From assembly GCF_014652475.1 (NCBI RefSeq), contig NZ_BMYW01000001.1:124001-188000 (forward strand): a stretch of DNA of 64,000 bases, in the 5' to 3' direction. Under the pieces are notes generated by a model. The model made no database searches. It was not told where the DNA came from and saw nothing but the letters and a program-made list of their open reading frames with translations. The stretch comes from Vogesella alkaliphila (GTDB lineage: Bacteria > Pseudomonadota > Gammaproteobacteria > Burkholderiales > Chromobacteriaceae). Positions 36,807 to 44,575 of the stretch are shown one piece after another (positions within the stretch are counted from its first letter, which is position 1; each line of letters starts with the position of its first letter). Position numbers and translations under genes: made by a program.

Positions 36807-36834
36807 TTGACAATAATTTTTTGGTCATTATAAT
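36807..36834 (+). promoter_or_regulatory. Consensus sigma-70 promoter of the tRNA-Gly/Cys array
   Basis: Perfect TTGACA (36807-36812), 16-bp spacer, perfect TATAAT (36829-36834), only 4 bp after the pgsA stop. Such a full match is expected for a strong stable-RNA promoter. Confidence 0.92.
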
Positions 36835-36880
36835 TCGCAGCTCTCGACAACGCAGTAACACAGCGACGACGAGAAGTGAT

Positions 36881-36956
36881 GCGGGAATAGCTCAGTTGGT
36901 AGAGCGCAACCTTGCCAAGGTTGAGGTCGCGAGTTCGAGCCTCGTTTCCCGCTCCA
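36881..36956 (+). tRNA. tRNA-Gly (GCC), copy 1
   Basis: 76 nt with encoded CCA. Acceptor GCGGGAA pairs with TTCCCGC, the anticodon stem-loop CAACC-TTGCCAA-GGTTG gives anticodon GCC, and the T arm is GAGTTCGAGCCTC-like. Confidence 0.97.
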
Positions 36957-36992
36957 CACCGGTTTTACAGATGTACAGCAGTATCATGCGAC

Positions 36993-37068
36993 GCGGGAAT
37001 AGCTCAGTTGGTAGAGCGCAACCTTGCCAAGGTTGAGGTCGCGAGTTCGAGCCTCGTTTCCCGCTCCA
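36993..37068 (+). tRNA. tRNA-Gly (GCC), copy 2
   Basis: Identical to copy 1, 36 bp downstream of it; CCA encoded. Confidence 0.97.
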
Positions 37069-37104
37069 TACGGTTTTACCAGTAGTACAGCAGCACCATG
37101 CGAC

Positions 37105-37180
37105 GCGGGAATAGCTCAGTTGGTAGAGCGCAACCTTGCCAAGGTTGAGGTCGCGAGTTCGAGCCTCGTTTCCCGCTCCA
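37105..37180 (+). tRNA. tRNA-Gly (GCC), copy 3
   Basis: Identical to copies 1 and 2. The spacers before copies 2 and 3 are also alike (GGTTTTA..., CAGCA...ATGCGAC), which indicates recent tandem duplication of a 112-bp unit. Confidence 0.97.
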
Positions 37181-37210
37181 TACAATTTACGGCATCAGGC
37201 AGTACCCCCT

Positions 37211-37286
37211 GCGGGAATAGCTCAGTTGGTAGAGCGCAACCTTGCCAAGGTTGAGGTCGCGAGTTCGAGCCTCGTTTCCCGCTCCA
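37211..37286 (+). tRNA. tRNA-Gly (GCC), copy 4
   Basis: Identical to the other three; the spacer before it differs (30 bp). Confidence 0.97.
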
Positions 37287-37325
37287 GATTCAGATGATTC
37301 GCCATGGCGAGCATCAAACGCTTAC

Positions 37326-37399
37326 GGCGCGATAGCAAAGCGGTTATGCCCCGGATTGCAAATCCGGTCAGTCCAGTTCGACTCTGGATCGCGCCTCCA
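37326..37399 (+). tRNA. tRNA-Cys (GCA)
   Basis: 74 nt with encoded CCA. Acceptor GGCGCGA/TCGCGCC, anticodon stem CCGGA-TTGCAAA-TCCGG with anticodon GCA, short D loop. Last gene of the tRNA operon. Confidence 0.96.
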
Positions 37400-37405
37400 G
37401 ACAGA

Positions 37406-37440
37406 CCCCCAGCAAACCTCGTTTGCTGGGGGTTTTGTTT
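37406..37440 (+). terminator. Terminator of the tRNA operon
   Basis: CCCCCAGCAAAC-CTC-GTTTGCTGGGGG followed by TTTTGTTTTTT; 12-bp perfect stem. Confidence 0.92.
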
Positions 37441-37528
37441 TTTCTGTCTTGCCTGCCGCGATACGGCGGCCCGCCGGCGCCGATTGCCGTCCCCGGCGAT
37501 GTTGCCTAAGCTGGGAGCATCTCCCTGT

Positions 37529-37539
37529 TGCGGCCAACC
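37529..37539 (-). repeat. Dispersed uptake-like word
   Basis: Exact TGCGGCCAACC, seven bases before the start codon of the HugZ-like gene. Confidence 0.7.
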
Positions 37540-37545
37540 CTTGCC

Positions 37546-38190
37546 ATGAACATCCCCGTTACCGATTGTCTTTCCCTGCTGCACCGCTGCAGCTCCCTGG
37601 CGCTGGCGACGCAGGCGCAGGCGCTGCCGGGCTACCCGTTTGTCACCGTGTTGCCGTTTGCGCCGGATGCGGCGCACCGGCCGTGGCTGCTGATGAGCGA
37701 GCTGGCCGAACACTGCCGCAATGTGCGCGCCGACGGCCGCGTCAGCGTGCTGCTGCAGCAGGGGACGGCGGACGTGCTGCAAGGCGAGCGCATGACGCTG
37801 GTCGGCGATCTGCAGGCGATGGCGCCGGACGCGGATACCCTGGCGCGGCTGCTGCGCTATTGCCCGGCATTTGCCGACTACCTGGCGCTGGGCGATTTCC
37901 ATTTCTTCTGCCTGCAGCCCAGGCGCCTGCGCTTTATCGGCGGCTTCGGCCGCATGGGCTGGGTCGACGCCAGCGACTGGGCGGCGTTGCCGCAACTGGC
38001 GGCGGAACAGGAACAGGCGCTGATGGCGGCGCTGCAGCCGGCGGAGGCGGCACTGCAGCTGTTGGGACTGGATGTCTGCGGGCTGGACGTGCTGCGCGAC
38101 GGCGTGCGGCAGCGGCTGGACTTCGCCGCGCCGGCGAGCGAGGCCAGCTTGCTGGCGACCGCGCAGGCACGGCTGGCCGCGGCCGCTTAG
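37546..38190 (+). CDS. HugZ/pyridoxamine-oxidase-like split-barrel protein
   Basis: A 214-residue protein. I start at MNIPVTD, since the six upstream in-frame codons come from a dispersed word. It has an FMN-binding split beta-barrel (about 15-140), with GYPFVTVLPF and the conserved IGGFGRMGWVDASDW characteristic of the HugZ haem-utilisation family, and a C-terminal DUF2470-like helical/beta part. It could bind or degrade haem; the usual haem-binding C-terminal His is not evident. No iron-uptake neighbours. Confidence 0.78.
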   Translation: MNIPVTDCLSLLHRCSSLALATQAQALPGYPFVTVLPFAPDAAHRPWLLMSELAEHCRNVRADGRVSVLLQQGTADVLQGERMTLVGDLQAMAPDADTLARLLRYCPAFADYLALGDFHFFCLQPRRLRFIGGFGRMGWVDASDWAALPQLAAEQEQALMAALQPAEAALQLLGLDVCGLDVLRDGVRQRLDFAAPASEASLLATAQARLAAAA

Positions 38191-39089
38191 ACGGATTCCC
38201 GCCAACGACTGGCTGAAACGCTGCGCAAAGCCGCCGCCGCGGCGTCCGGCTTTGCCCCCTGTGCCCGGATGCGTCGCCACGCCTGCTCCGGCCCGGCGGC
38301 AGGCCCCGGTCAGGCATTGCCGTACCGTCCGCTTCGCCTGTCGCGGATGGCCGCCGGTGCGCGGTGGCAGAGGGTCAAGTCGTCGCAGGACCGGTGCCGC
38401 TTGCACGCCGGCAGCGAGCGACGCCATCCTGAGACCGGACCTCCCTTCCTGTTCCTTCATGCCCAGCCGGTAACGGCCGCGCACTGCACGCCGGCCCCCT
38501 CGATATTCACGCCACGTCACGTCCCGCCACGTCAGATAGGCTGCGGCCAACCTTGCACTGCTCCCGGTGCCAGTGCGGCTGCCGGCAAGGCTCGGCCGCG
38601 CTTATCCGGCGGTGTGCAAGCGCTTATTTCCGGATGGCACGCCAAGCCGGAACGCGGTCGTTTTCTCGGATATGGGGCCGTGTGGGTGGGGCGTTGTGTC
38701 AAAGAACAAATGTTTTTGATCGATTGTATGCAAATTTATGCTGGCCGCCACGAATATGCCAATGGATTTTATGGTCGAGTTTGTGGCTGCCGTTGCGCGT
38801 CTTGGGCAACATTGTTTGTAGAAATCAGCAATCGGCAGCGTTTTCTGAAGTGGCGGCGCCGGCGCCGGGCCAGGGGCGTAACGGCCGGTGCCGATCGGCG
38901 TATTTGCCGGCCCCGGTGCTTGCGGTAACATCCCGCCCCTTGTTTGTCACGGTACTGCGTCCGCCCCCGGCGGCGAACGACCACACCGCTGGCAAACCCT
39001 GGACAAATCAGACGACCTGCCGCCTGCCGGATTGCCGCCTTGAACAACAACAGGCAGCCGCTGCGGCCAACATTAGGGACAAGGAATAC
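38191..39089. other. 899-bp region without a recognisable gene
   Basis: The first half is GC-rich and contains an exact word (38542-38552). About 38690-38830 is AT-richer and probably holds the permease promoter. A frame opens through the region into the permease, but it lacks any family resemblance and crosses the AT-rich part, so I read it as non-coding leader. A one-base variant word (TGCGGCCAACA) lies at about 39062-39072. Confidence 0.5.
38542..38552 (-). repeat. Dispersed uptake-like word
   Basis: Exact TGCGGCCAACC in the intergenic region. Confidence 0.7.
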
Positions 39090-40487
39090 ATGGGCTTGAT
39101 GCGCAAGAAAAGCGTTCAGGGCATGCTGGCGTTCGCGCAGACCTCGCAAGGCCTGCGCAAGGAACTGTCGGCGTTTGACCTGACCATGCTGGGGATCGGT
39201 GCCATTATCGGCACCGGGATTTTCGTGCTGACCGGCACCGGTGCCACCGTGGCCGGGCCGGGACTGGTGCTGTCGTTCGTGATCGGCGCGCTGGCCTGCG
39301 GTTTTGCCGCGCTGTGCTACGCGGAGTTCGCAGCGATGCTGCCGATCTCCGGCTCGACCTATACCTACGCCTACGCCACGCTGGGCGAGCTGGTGGCGTG
39401 GATCATCGGCTGGGACCTGATGCTGGAATACCTGCTGGCGTCGTCGGCGGTGTCGGTGGGCTGGTCCGGCTACTTCCAGAGCCTGCTCGCCGGCTTCGGC
39501 GTCACCCTGCCCGAGGCGCTGACCGCGGCCGCCGGCGCGGTGCCGGGCAAGGACACGCTGTTCAACCTGCCGGCGTTCTGCATCGCGATGATCATCACCG
39601 GCCTGCTGGCGTTCGGCATCAAGGAGTCCAAGCGCGTCAACAACATCGTGGTGCTGATCAAGGTCGCGGTGGTGGTGCTGTTCATCGCCATCGGCATGTG
39701 GCACGTGAAGCCGGTGAACTGGTCGCCGGCGCTGCCGTACGGTTTTGACGGCGTGTTCCACGGTGCCGCCATCGTGTTCTTCAGCTTCCTCGGCTTCGAT
39801 GCGGTGACCTGCGCGGCGGAAGAGGTGAAGGACCCGGCACGCGATATCCCGCGCGGGGTGATCTGGTCGCTGGCGATCTGCTCGCTGCTGTACGTGATCG
39901 TGTCCGCGATCATGACCGGCATCGTGCCGTACGCGCAGTTTGCCGGCATCGACCATCCGGTGTCGCTGGCGCTGCAGGTGGCGAAGCTGGACTGGTTCGC
40001 CGGTTTTGTCGACCTGGGCGCCATCCTCGGCATGATGACGGTGATCCTGGTGATGACCTACGGCCAGACCCGCATCCTGCTGGCAATGTCGCGCGACGGC
40101 CTGCTGCCGAAGGTGTTCTCCGACATCAACCCGAAATACGGCACCCCGTACAAGGCGACGTGGCTGATCGGCACGGTGATCGCGCTGATCGCCGGCTTTG
40201 TGCCGCTGCACACGCTGGCGGAGCTGGTCAACATCGGCACCCTGGCCGCGTTCTCGCTGATCGCGCTGGCGGTGATCGTACTGCGCAAGCGCGAGCCGGA
40301 CCTGCCGCGCAAGTTCTACTGCCCGGCGGTGCCGTATGTGCCGGCGCTGGCCATCCTGTTCTGCGTGTTCCTGATGACGCAGCTGTCGGCGCTGACCTGG
40401 GTGTTCTTTGTCGGCTGGCTGCTGATCGGCCTCGCCGTGTACTTCGGCTATTCGCGGCGCAATTCGCTGCTGCACAAGCCGCACTGA
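39090..40487 (+). CDS. Cationic-amino-acid-type permease (APC superfamily, YfnA-like)
   Basis: A 465-residue protein. Start MGLMRKKS after AAGGA. Twelve transmembrane helices; the first contains the substrate-binding GIGAIIGTGIFVLTG of APC transporters and helix 6 has FFSFLGFDAVTCAAEEVKDPARDIP, typical of the CAT subfamily. It is a probable proton-coupled importer of amino acids. It is followed directly by an inverted word pair that looks like its terminator. Confidence 0.92.
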   Translation: MGLMRKKSVQGMLAFAQTSQGLRKELSAFDLTMLGIGAIIGTGIFVLTGTGATVAGPGLVLSFVIGALACGFAALCYAEFAAMLPISGSTYTYAYATLGELVAWIIGWDLMLEYLLASSAVSVGWSGYFQSLLAGFGVTLPEALTAAAGAVPGKDTLFNLPAFCIAMIITGLLAFGIKESKRVNNIVVLIKVAVVVLFIAIGMWHVKPVNWSPALPYGFDGVFHGAAIVFFSFLGFDAVTCAAEEVKDPARDIPRGVIWSLAICSLLYVIVSAIMTGIVPYAQFAGIDHPVSLALQVAKLDWFAGFVDLGAILGMMTVILVMTYGQTRILLAMSRDGLLPKVFSDINPKYGTPYKATWLIGTVIALIAGFVPLHTLAELVNIGTLAAFSLIALAVIVLRKREPDLPRKFYCPAVPYVPALAILFCVFLMTQLSALTWVFFVGWLLIGLAVYFGYSRRNSLLHKPH

Positions 40488-40503
40488 TCCGCCTGTAAGC
40501 ACA

Positions 40504-40541
40504 TGCGGCCAACCTTGGATTCAAGGTTGGCCGTATGGTTT
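40504..40541 (+). terminator. Inverted pair of the dispersed word acting as terminator
   Basis: TGCGGCCAACCTTG-GATT-CAAGGTTGGCCGTA followed by TGGTTTTTG, 16 bp after the permease stop. 12-bp stem; the right arm has one changed base. Confidence 0.8.
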
Positions 40542-40664
40542 TTGTGGCGCGTGGCGATGTGGCGGGGCAGGGGCCGCCATGAGGGGCGCCGCGACACCTT
40601 GCCCGTCCACCATCGGACTGGGTGTCATCGCCACCCCGCCACGCAGGGCAAGCCCGGCCGCAGA

Positions 40665-40694
40665 TTGCCGCCAGTAGTGCTTATGCGCTAGAAT
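40665..40694 (+). promoter_or_regulatory. Possible promoter of tRNA-Leu
   Basis: TTGCCG (40665-40670), 18-bp spacer, TAGAAT (40689-40694), 15 bp before the tRNA. Confidence 0.5.
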
Positions 40695-40709
40695 CAGCGC
40701 CCTGTCTGT

Positions 40710-40794
40710 GCCCCTGTGGTGAAATTGGTAGACACAAGGGACTTAAAATCCCTCGGCGCAAGCTGTACCGGTTCGATTCCGGTCGGGGGCACCA
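40710..40794 (+). tRNA. tRNA-Leu (UAA)
   Basis: 85 nt with encoded CCA. Acceptor GCCCCTG/CGGGGGC, anticodon loop ACTTAAAA with anticodon TAA, a long variable arm (TCGGCGCAAGCTGT) as in type II tRNAs, T arm CCGGTTCGATTCCGG. Confidence 0.96.
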
Positions 40795-40804
40795 GCCACC
40801 AGCA

Positions 40805-40837
40805 CAAAACCCGCATCCATCAGGTTGCGGGTTTTTT
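40805..40837 (+). terminator. Terminator after tRNA-Leu
   Basis: AAAACCCGCA...TGCGGGTTTTTT hairpin between the tRNA and the convergent EamA gene; works on both strands. Confidence 0.85.
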
Positions 40838-40849
40838 GTCGTCCGGGCT

Positions 40850-41749
40850 TTACGCCGATTGCGCCGCCGGCCGCCAGCGCCGCCACAACGGGGCGAGGGC
40901 GCCCTGGGTCAGGCTGACGCCGAGCAGGATCAGGCCGCCGCCCAGCCAGTGGTAGGCGTGGATGGTCTCGCCCAGCGTCAGGCTGGCGATCAGCGCGGTA
41001 AACAGCGGCAACAGGTTCATGAAGATGGCGGTGCGCTCGCTGCCCAGCTGCTGCAGGCCGCGCATCCAGAAGTAGGCGGCGAGGATGGAGGAGGCGATGC
41101 CGGCGAACAGCACCAGCGGGATGCCGGCGGCGGGGATGGCCAGGCTGTCGGCGCTGGCGGCCAGCGGGCTCAGCATCGCCACCGCCAGCAGCACCTGGCC
41201 GTACAGGTTCAGCCACTGCCCGAACGGAGGCGCCCAGCGCTTGTAGAGGATGCCGTACAGCGCGTACGACGCTGAGCCGATCAGCATCAGCGCGTCGCCA
41301 CGGTTGATGCCGCCGGCCAGCAGGCTGGCCGGATGGCCGTGGCCGAGCAGGTACAGCACGCCGGCCAGCGACAGCGCCACGCCCAGCATGGCTGCCGGCG
41401 CGATGCGCTGGCGGAACACCAAGCCGTTCAGCAGCAGCCCCAGCAGCGGGATCAGCGCGCAGATCACGCCCATATTGGTGGCGGTGGTGCTGTGCGCGGC
41501 GTAGTAGGCCAGGCACTGGTACATCACCATGCCCAGTAGCGCCAGCACGGCCAGGTGCGGCAGGTGCGGGCGCAGCTCGGCGCGGCGGCGCCACAGCGGG
41601 CGCGCCAGCAGCGGCGTCAACACCACGGCGGCGACCAGCCAGCGGTAGAAGGAAATGGCGGCCGGGTCGAACACGCCGGCGGCAGCCTTGGAAACAACGG
41701 TGTTGGCGGCCCAGATCAGCACCGCCAGCAGGGGAAACAGTACGGCCAT
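40850..41749 (-). CDS. EamA-family drug/metabolite transporter
   Basis: A 299-residue, ten-helix protein with two EamA repeats (about 5-135, 148-285). Start MAVLFPLLAVLIWAANTVVSK with GGAG upstream. It differs from the other EamA protein in the window and is of the RhaT-like general type; substrate unknown. It is divergent from an AraC regulator across a 95-bp region with a strong palindrome, so it is probably the regulator's target. Confidence 0.88.
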   Translation of the reverse strand: MAVLFPLLAVLIWAANTVVSKAAAGVFDPAAISFYRWLVAAVVLTPLLARPLWRRRAELRPHLPHLAVLALLGMVMYQCLAYYAAHSTTATNMGVICALIPLLGLLLNGLVFRQRIAPAAMLGVALSLAGVLYLLGHGHPASLLAGGINRGDALMLIGSASYALYGILYKRWAPPFGQWLNLYGQVLLAVAMLSPLAASADSLAIPAAGIPLVLFAGIASSILAAYFWMRGLQQLGSERTAIFMNLLPLFTALIASLTLGETIHAYHWLGGGLILLGVSLTQGALAPLWRRWRPAAQSA

Positions 41750-41786
41750 GGCAACGCTCCTGCAGAAGATGGCGCCAGTGTAAGCC

Positions 41787-41820
41787 TGTCTGTTTTGTTG
41801 CTTATAATGCAAAACAGACA
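41787..41820. promoter_or_regulatory. Operator palindrome between the EamA and AraC genes
   Basis: Perfect 11-bp arms TGTCTGTTTTG and CAAAACAGACA separated by 12 bp, with TATAAT (41803-41808) of the regulator's promoter in the centre. A regulator dimer bound here could block or activate both divergent promoters. Confidence 0.75.
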
Positions 41821-41844
41821 AACTCATGCGCCGAATCCGACAAC

Positions 41845-42633
41845 ATGCTGCCGCCTTACTCCGCCATCGACCTGCAGCTGCCGCCGCCGGCACCGCTGTA
41901 CTTCCGCTATGAGCAGTTCATGGCCAATACCGATTTCGAGCCGCACCGCCATCCGTGGGGCCAGATCAACCGCATCAGCCTCGGCCTGCTGGAGCTGGTG
42001 CTGGACGACAGGCGGCTGATCTCGCCGGCCGATTACCTGGTGTGGGTGCCGGCCGAGATGGCGCACGCCGCGCACGTGCGACAGGCGATGGACTACCTGT
42101 CGGTGTACGTCAGCCCGGCACTGACCGCGCGCCTGCCGGATCGTGTCTGTTTGATTGAACAGACGCCGCTGGTGCGCGCCTTGCTGGAGGACTTCCGCCA
42201 GCGCGAGGTGGCGGCGATGGGCGACGCGTGGGACGTGTGTCAGGCCGAGCTGCTGGTCGAGCATCTGGTGCGCGCCGGCAGCGTCGACAGCTACCTGCCG
42301 GACAGCAGCGACCGGCAGCTGCAGCCCATCCTGGCCGCCATCCGTGCCACGCCCGGCGACAACACCACGCTGGGCCGCTGGGCGCAGCGGGTGCACAGCA
42401 CCGAGCGCACGCTGGCGCGGCGCTTCCAGCAGCAGCTGGGGATGAGCTTCGTGCAGTGGCGCAACCGCGTGCGCCTGCTGCAGGCGCTGGCGTGGCTGAA
42501 GGAGGGCTGGCCGGTGCAGGACATCGCGGCGCAGCTGGGCTACGGCACGCCGTCGGCGTTCATCGCCATGTTCGGCAAGCAGGTCGGATTTTCGCCGGAG
42601 CGCTACCGGCGGCAGATGCGCGGCGAGGGCTGA
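41845..42633 (+). CDS. AraC-family transcriptional regulator
   Basis: A 262-residue protein with an N-terminal cupin sensor domain (about 15-110; FEPHRHPWGQINRI) and a C-terminal AraC double helix-turn-helix (about 160-258; RRFQQQLGMSFVQWRNRVRL, then IAAQLGYGTPSAFIAMFGKQVGFSPERYRR). It resembles regulators that sense small cationic or drug-like compounds and control adjacent exporters. Divergent from an EamA transporter gene with a shared operator. Confidence 0.92.
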   Translation: MLPPYSAIDLQLPPPAPLYFRYEQFMANTDFEPHRHPWGQINRISLGLLELVLDDRRLISPADYLVWVPAEMAHAAHVRQAMDYLSVYVSPALTARLPDRVCLIEQTPLVRALLEDFRQREVAAMGDAWDVCQAELLVEHLVRAGSVDSYLPDSSDRQLQPILAAIRATPGDNTTLGRWAQRVHSTERTLARRFQQQLGMSFVQWRNRVRLLQALAWLKEGWPVQDIAAQLGYGTPSAFIAMFGKQVGFSPERYRRQMRGEG

Positions 42634-42672
42634 GGCGGTGCGTGCGGGACAAAACCTCTCCGCACAAAGCAT

Positions 42673-42715
42673 TGCGGCCAACCTTGTCGCCAAGGTTGGC
42701 CGCAGTCGTTTTTAA
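42673..42715 (+). terminator. Perfect inverted pair of the dispersed word acting as terminator
   Basis: TTGCGGCCAACCTTG-TCGC-CAAGGTTGGCCGCAG then TCGTTTTTAA, between convergent araC-type gene and dut. Both arms contain the exact 11-mer (42673-42683 and 42694-42704). Confidence 0.85.
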
Positions 42716-42725
42716 CGGCGCGCGC

Positions 42726-43178
42726 TTACTTGCGGCCGGTGCTGCCGAAGCCGCCTTCGCCGCGCTCGGAGGCGTCGAAGCTGTCGACGATGTTGAAGCC
42801 GACCTGCACCACCGGCACGATGATCATCTGCGCGATGCGTTCCAGCGGCTTCAGCACGAAGTCGCTGTCGCCGCGGTTCCACACCGACACGAACAGCTGG
42901 CCCTGGTAGTCGGAATCGATCAGGCCGGTGAGGTTGCCCAGCACGATGCCGTGCTTGTGGCCGAGGCCGGAGCGCGGCAGGATCATCGCCGCCAGCTTGG
43001 GGTCGGCCAGGTGGATGGCCATGCCGGTCGGCACCAGCACCGTCTGGCCGGGCACGATGGTCATCTCGGCGTCGATGGCGGCGCGCAGGTCCAGCCCGGC
43101 GGAGCCGCTGGTGGCGTAGGCCGGCAGGTTGTCCTTCAGGCGGGCGTCGAGGATTTGAACGTCGATGGTGGGTTTCAT
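42726..43178 (-). CDS. dut: Deoxyuridine 5'-triphosphate nucleotidohydrolase
   Basis: A 150-residue trimeric dUTPase. Motifs: SAGLDLRA (about 26-33), [11 protein letters not shown] (about 68-78), [10 protein letters not shown] (about 85-94), [10 protein letters not shown] and the C-terminal [11 protein letters not shown] that closes the active site. It hydrolyses dUTP to dUMP and keeps uracil out of DNA. It lies downstream of coaBC as in many proteobacteria, but a hairpin separates them. Confidence 0.97.
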   Translation of the reverse strand: MKPTIDVQILDARLKDNLPAYATSGSAGLDLRAAIDAEMTIVPGQTVLVPTGMAIHLADPKLAAMILPRSGLGHKHGIVLGNLTGLIDSDYQGQLFVSVWNRGDSDFVLKPLERIAQMIIVPVVQVGFNIVDSFDASERGEGGFGSTGRK

Positions 43179-43210
43179 GCAGTGACTCGTTTCATGGACT
43201 AAAAGGAAAA

Positions 43211-43235
43211 GGTTGGCCGCAGCCTGCGGCCAACC
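43211..43235. repeat. Inverted pair of the dispersed word between coaBC and dut
   Basis: AAGGTTGGCCGCA-GCC-TGCGGCCAACCTT; both exact 11-mers (43211-43221, 43225-43235). Read on the minus strand it is followed by TTCCTTTTAG, so it may end coaBC transcription partially. Confidence 0.8.
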
Positions 43236-43250
43236 TTGTGGGCTTGTGCT

Positions 43251-44423
43251 TCAGAGCAGGCGGGCCAGGTGGGCGACGATGGCGCGCGCCACCTCGGCCT
43301 TGGCCATCGCCGGCAGCGGGTGCTGGCCGGCGTCGTCGAGCAGGGTGACCTCGTTGACATCGCTGCCCATCGCCTGCTGCACCAGGTTGGCGACCAGCAG
43401 CGGCACCTTTTTCTTGCGGCGCTTGCTGTCGGCAAACTGCAGCAGGTTCTGGCTTTCGGCGGCGAAGCCGACGCAGAATGGCGCCGCCGGCAGCGAGGCG
43501 ACGGTGGCGAGGATGTCGGGGTTTTCTTCCAGCTCGATCACCGGCAGCGCGTCGCCCTTCTTGATCTTGTGTTCGCTGCGGTTCTTCACGCGGTAGTCGG
43601 CCACCGCGGCGACGCTAATGAACACCTGGCTGCGGCCAACCTCGGACAGCACCGCCTGGTACATCTCGCCGGCGCTTTGCACCGGCAGCAGGCGCACGCC
43701 CAGCGGCGCCGCCAGCGCGGTGGGGCCGGAGACCAGCGTCACCTCGGCGCCGGCGTCGCGGCAGGCGCGGGCCAGCGCGTAGCCCATCTTGCCGGAGCTG
43801 ATGTTGGTGATGCCGCGCACGGTGTCGATCGCTTCATAAGTCGGCCCGGCGGTGAGCAGCACCCGCTTGCCGGCCAGTACTTTCTTGTCGAAGAAACCGT
43901 TCAGCAGGTCGAAGACTTCTTCCGGCTCCAGCATGCGGCCGGGGCCGGTCTCGCCGCAGGCCTGCACCCCGTGCGCCGGGCCCCACACCTGCACGCCGTC
44001 GGCCTGCAGCTGCGCGACGTTGCGCAGGTTGGGCGGGTTGTCCCACATCTGGCGGTTCATCGCCGGCACCACCACCAGCGGGCAGGTGCGCGCGCTGGCC
44101 ATGGTCGAGATCAGGTCGCTGGCGGCGCCGTGCGCCAGCTTGAACAGGCAGTCGGCGGTGGCCGGCACGATCACGAACACGTCGGCACGGCGCGACATCT
44201 CGATGTGCGCCATCGCGTTGTCGGGGCGGCTGTCCCACACATCGCAGTACACCGCATTGCCCGACAGCGCCTGGAAGGTCAGCGGCGTCACGAAGCGGGT
44301 GGCGGCTTCGCTCATCACCACTTCGACGTGATGGCCGGCCTTGACCAGCAGGCGGGTCAGCTCGGCGGCCTTGTAGGCGGCGACACCGCCGGTAATGCCC
44401 AGCAGGATGCGTTTTTGCGTCAT
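43251..44423 (-). CDS. coaBC: Bifunctional phosphopantothenoylcysteine decarboxylase/synthase
   Basis: A 390-residue protein starting MTQKRILLGITGGVAAYKAAEL. CoaC flavoprotein domain (about 1-180; PAMNRQMW, GRMLEPEE) and CoaB domain (about 185-390; NISSGKMGYALA, Lys-rich KKKVPLLVANLVQ). It catalyses two steps of coenzyme A synthesis, joining cysteine to phosphopantothenate and decarboxylating it. It is divergent from radC. An exact word (43631-43641) is in the CoaB part. Confidence 0.96.
   Translation of the reverse strand: MTQKRILLGITGGVAAYKAAELTRLLVKAGHHVEVVMSEAATRFVTPLTFQALSGNAVYCDVWDSRPDNAMAHIEMSRRADVFVIVPATADCLFKLAHGAASDLISTMASARTCPLVVVPAMNRQMWDNPPNLRNVAQLQADGVQVWGPAHGVQACGETGPGRMLEPEEVFDLLNGFFDKKVLAGKRVLLTAGPTYEAIDTVRGITNISSGKMGYALARACRDAGAEVTLVSGPTALAAPLGVRLLPVQSAGEMYQAVLSEVGRSQVFISVAAVADYRVKNRSEHKIKKGDALPVIELEENPDILATVASLPAAPFCVGFAAESQNLLQFADSKRRKKKVPLLVANLVQQAMGSDVNEVTLLDDAGQHPLPAMAKAEVARAIVAHLARLL
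43631..43641 (-). repeat. Dispersed uptake-like word inside coaBC
   Basis: Exact TGCGGCCAACC followed by TCGG. Confidence 0.7.
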
Positions 44424-44518
44424 CGGTTCGGCTTTGTGTTGGTTGGCATGAGAGCGCGAATTGTAACGTATTCGCCGCCGCCGGCAGCGCGACGCACGCG
44501 CATGGCAATACACAATAG

Positions 44519-44549
44519 TGATATGTCATTAAAAACCTGCTACATATCA
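44519..44549. promoter_or_regulatory. Inverted repeat in the coaBC-radC promoter region
   Basis: TGATATGT (44519-44526) and ACATATCA (44542-44549), 15-bp spacer, in an AT-rich stretch 27 bp before radC. Possible operator; no regulator identified. Confidence 0.45.
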
Positions 44550-44575
44550 TGCTATAGCCCAAGAAGGAGTCTGCG

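Noticed and set aside
36881-37399. Prophage or island attachment site at the tRNA array
   Set aside because: No integrase gene and no partial tRNA repeat downstream; normal genes on both sides.
38553-39089. Long N-terminal extension of the permease frame
   Set aside because: The extension crosses AT-rich spacer, lacks homology and the family's first helix begins soon after the ATG at 39090, which has a good RBS.
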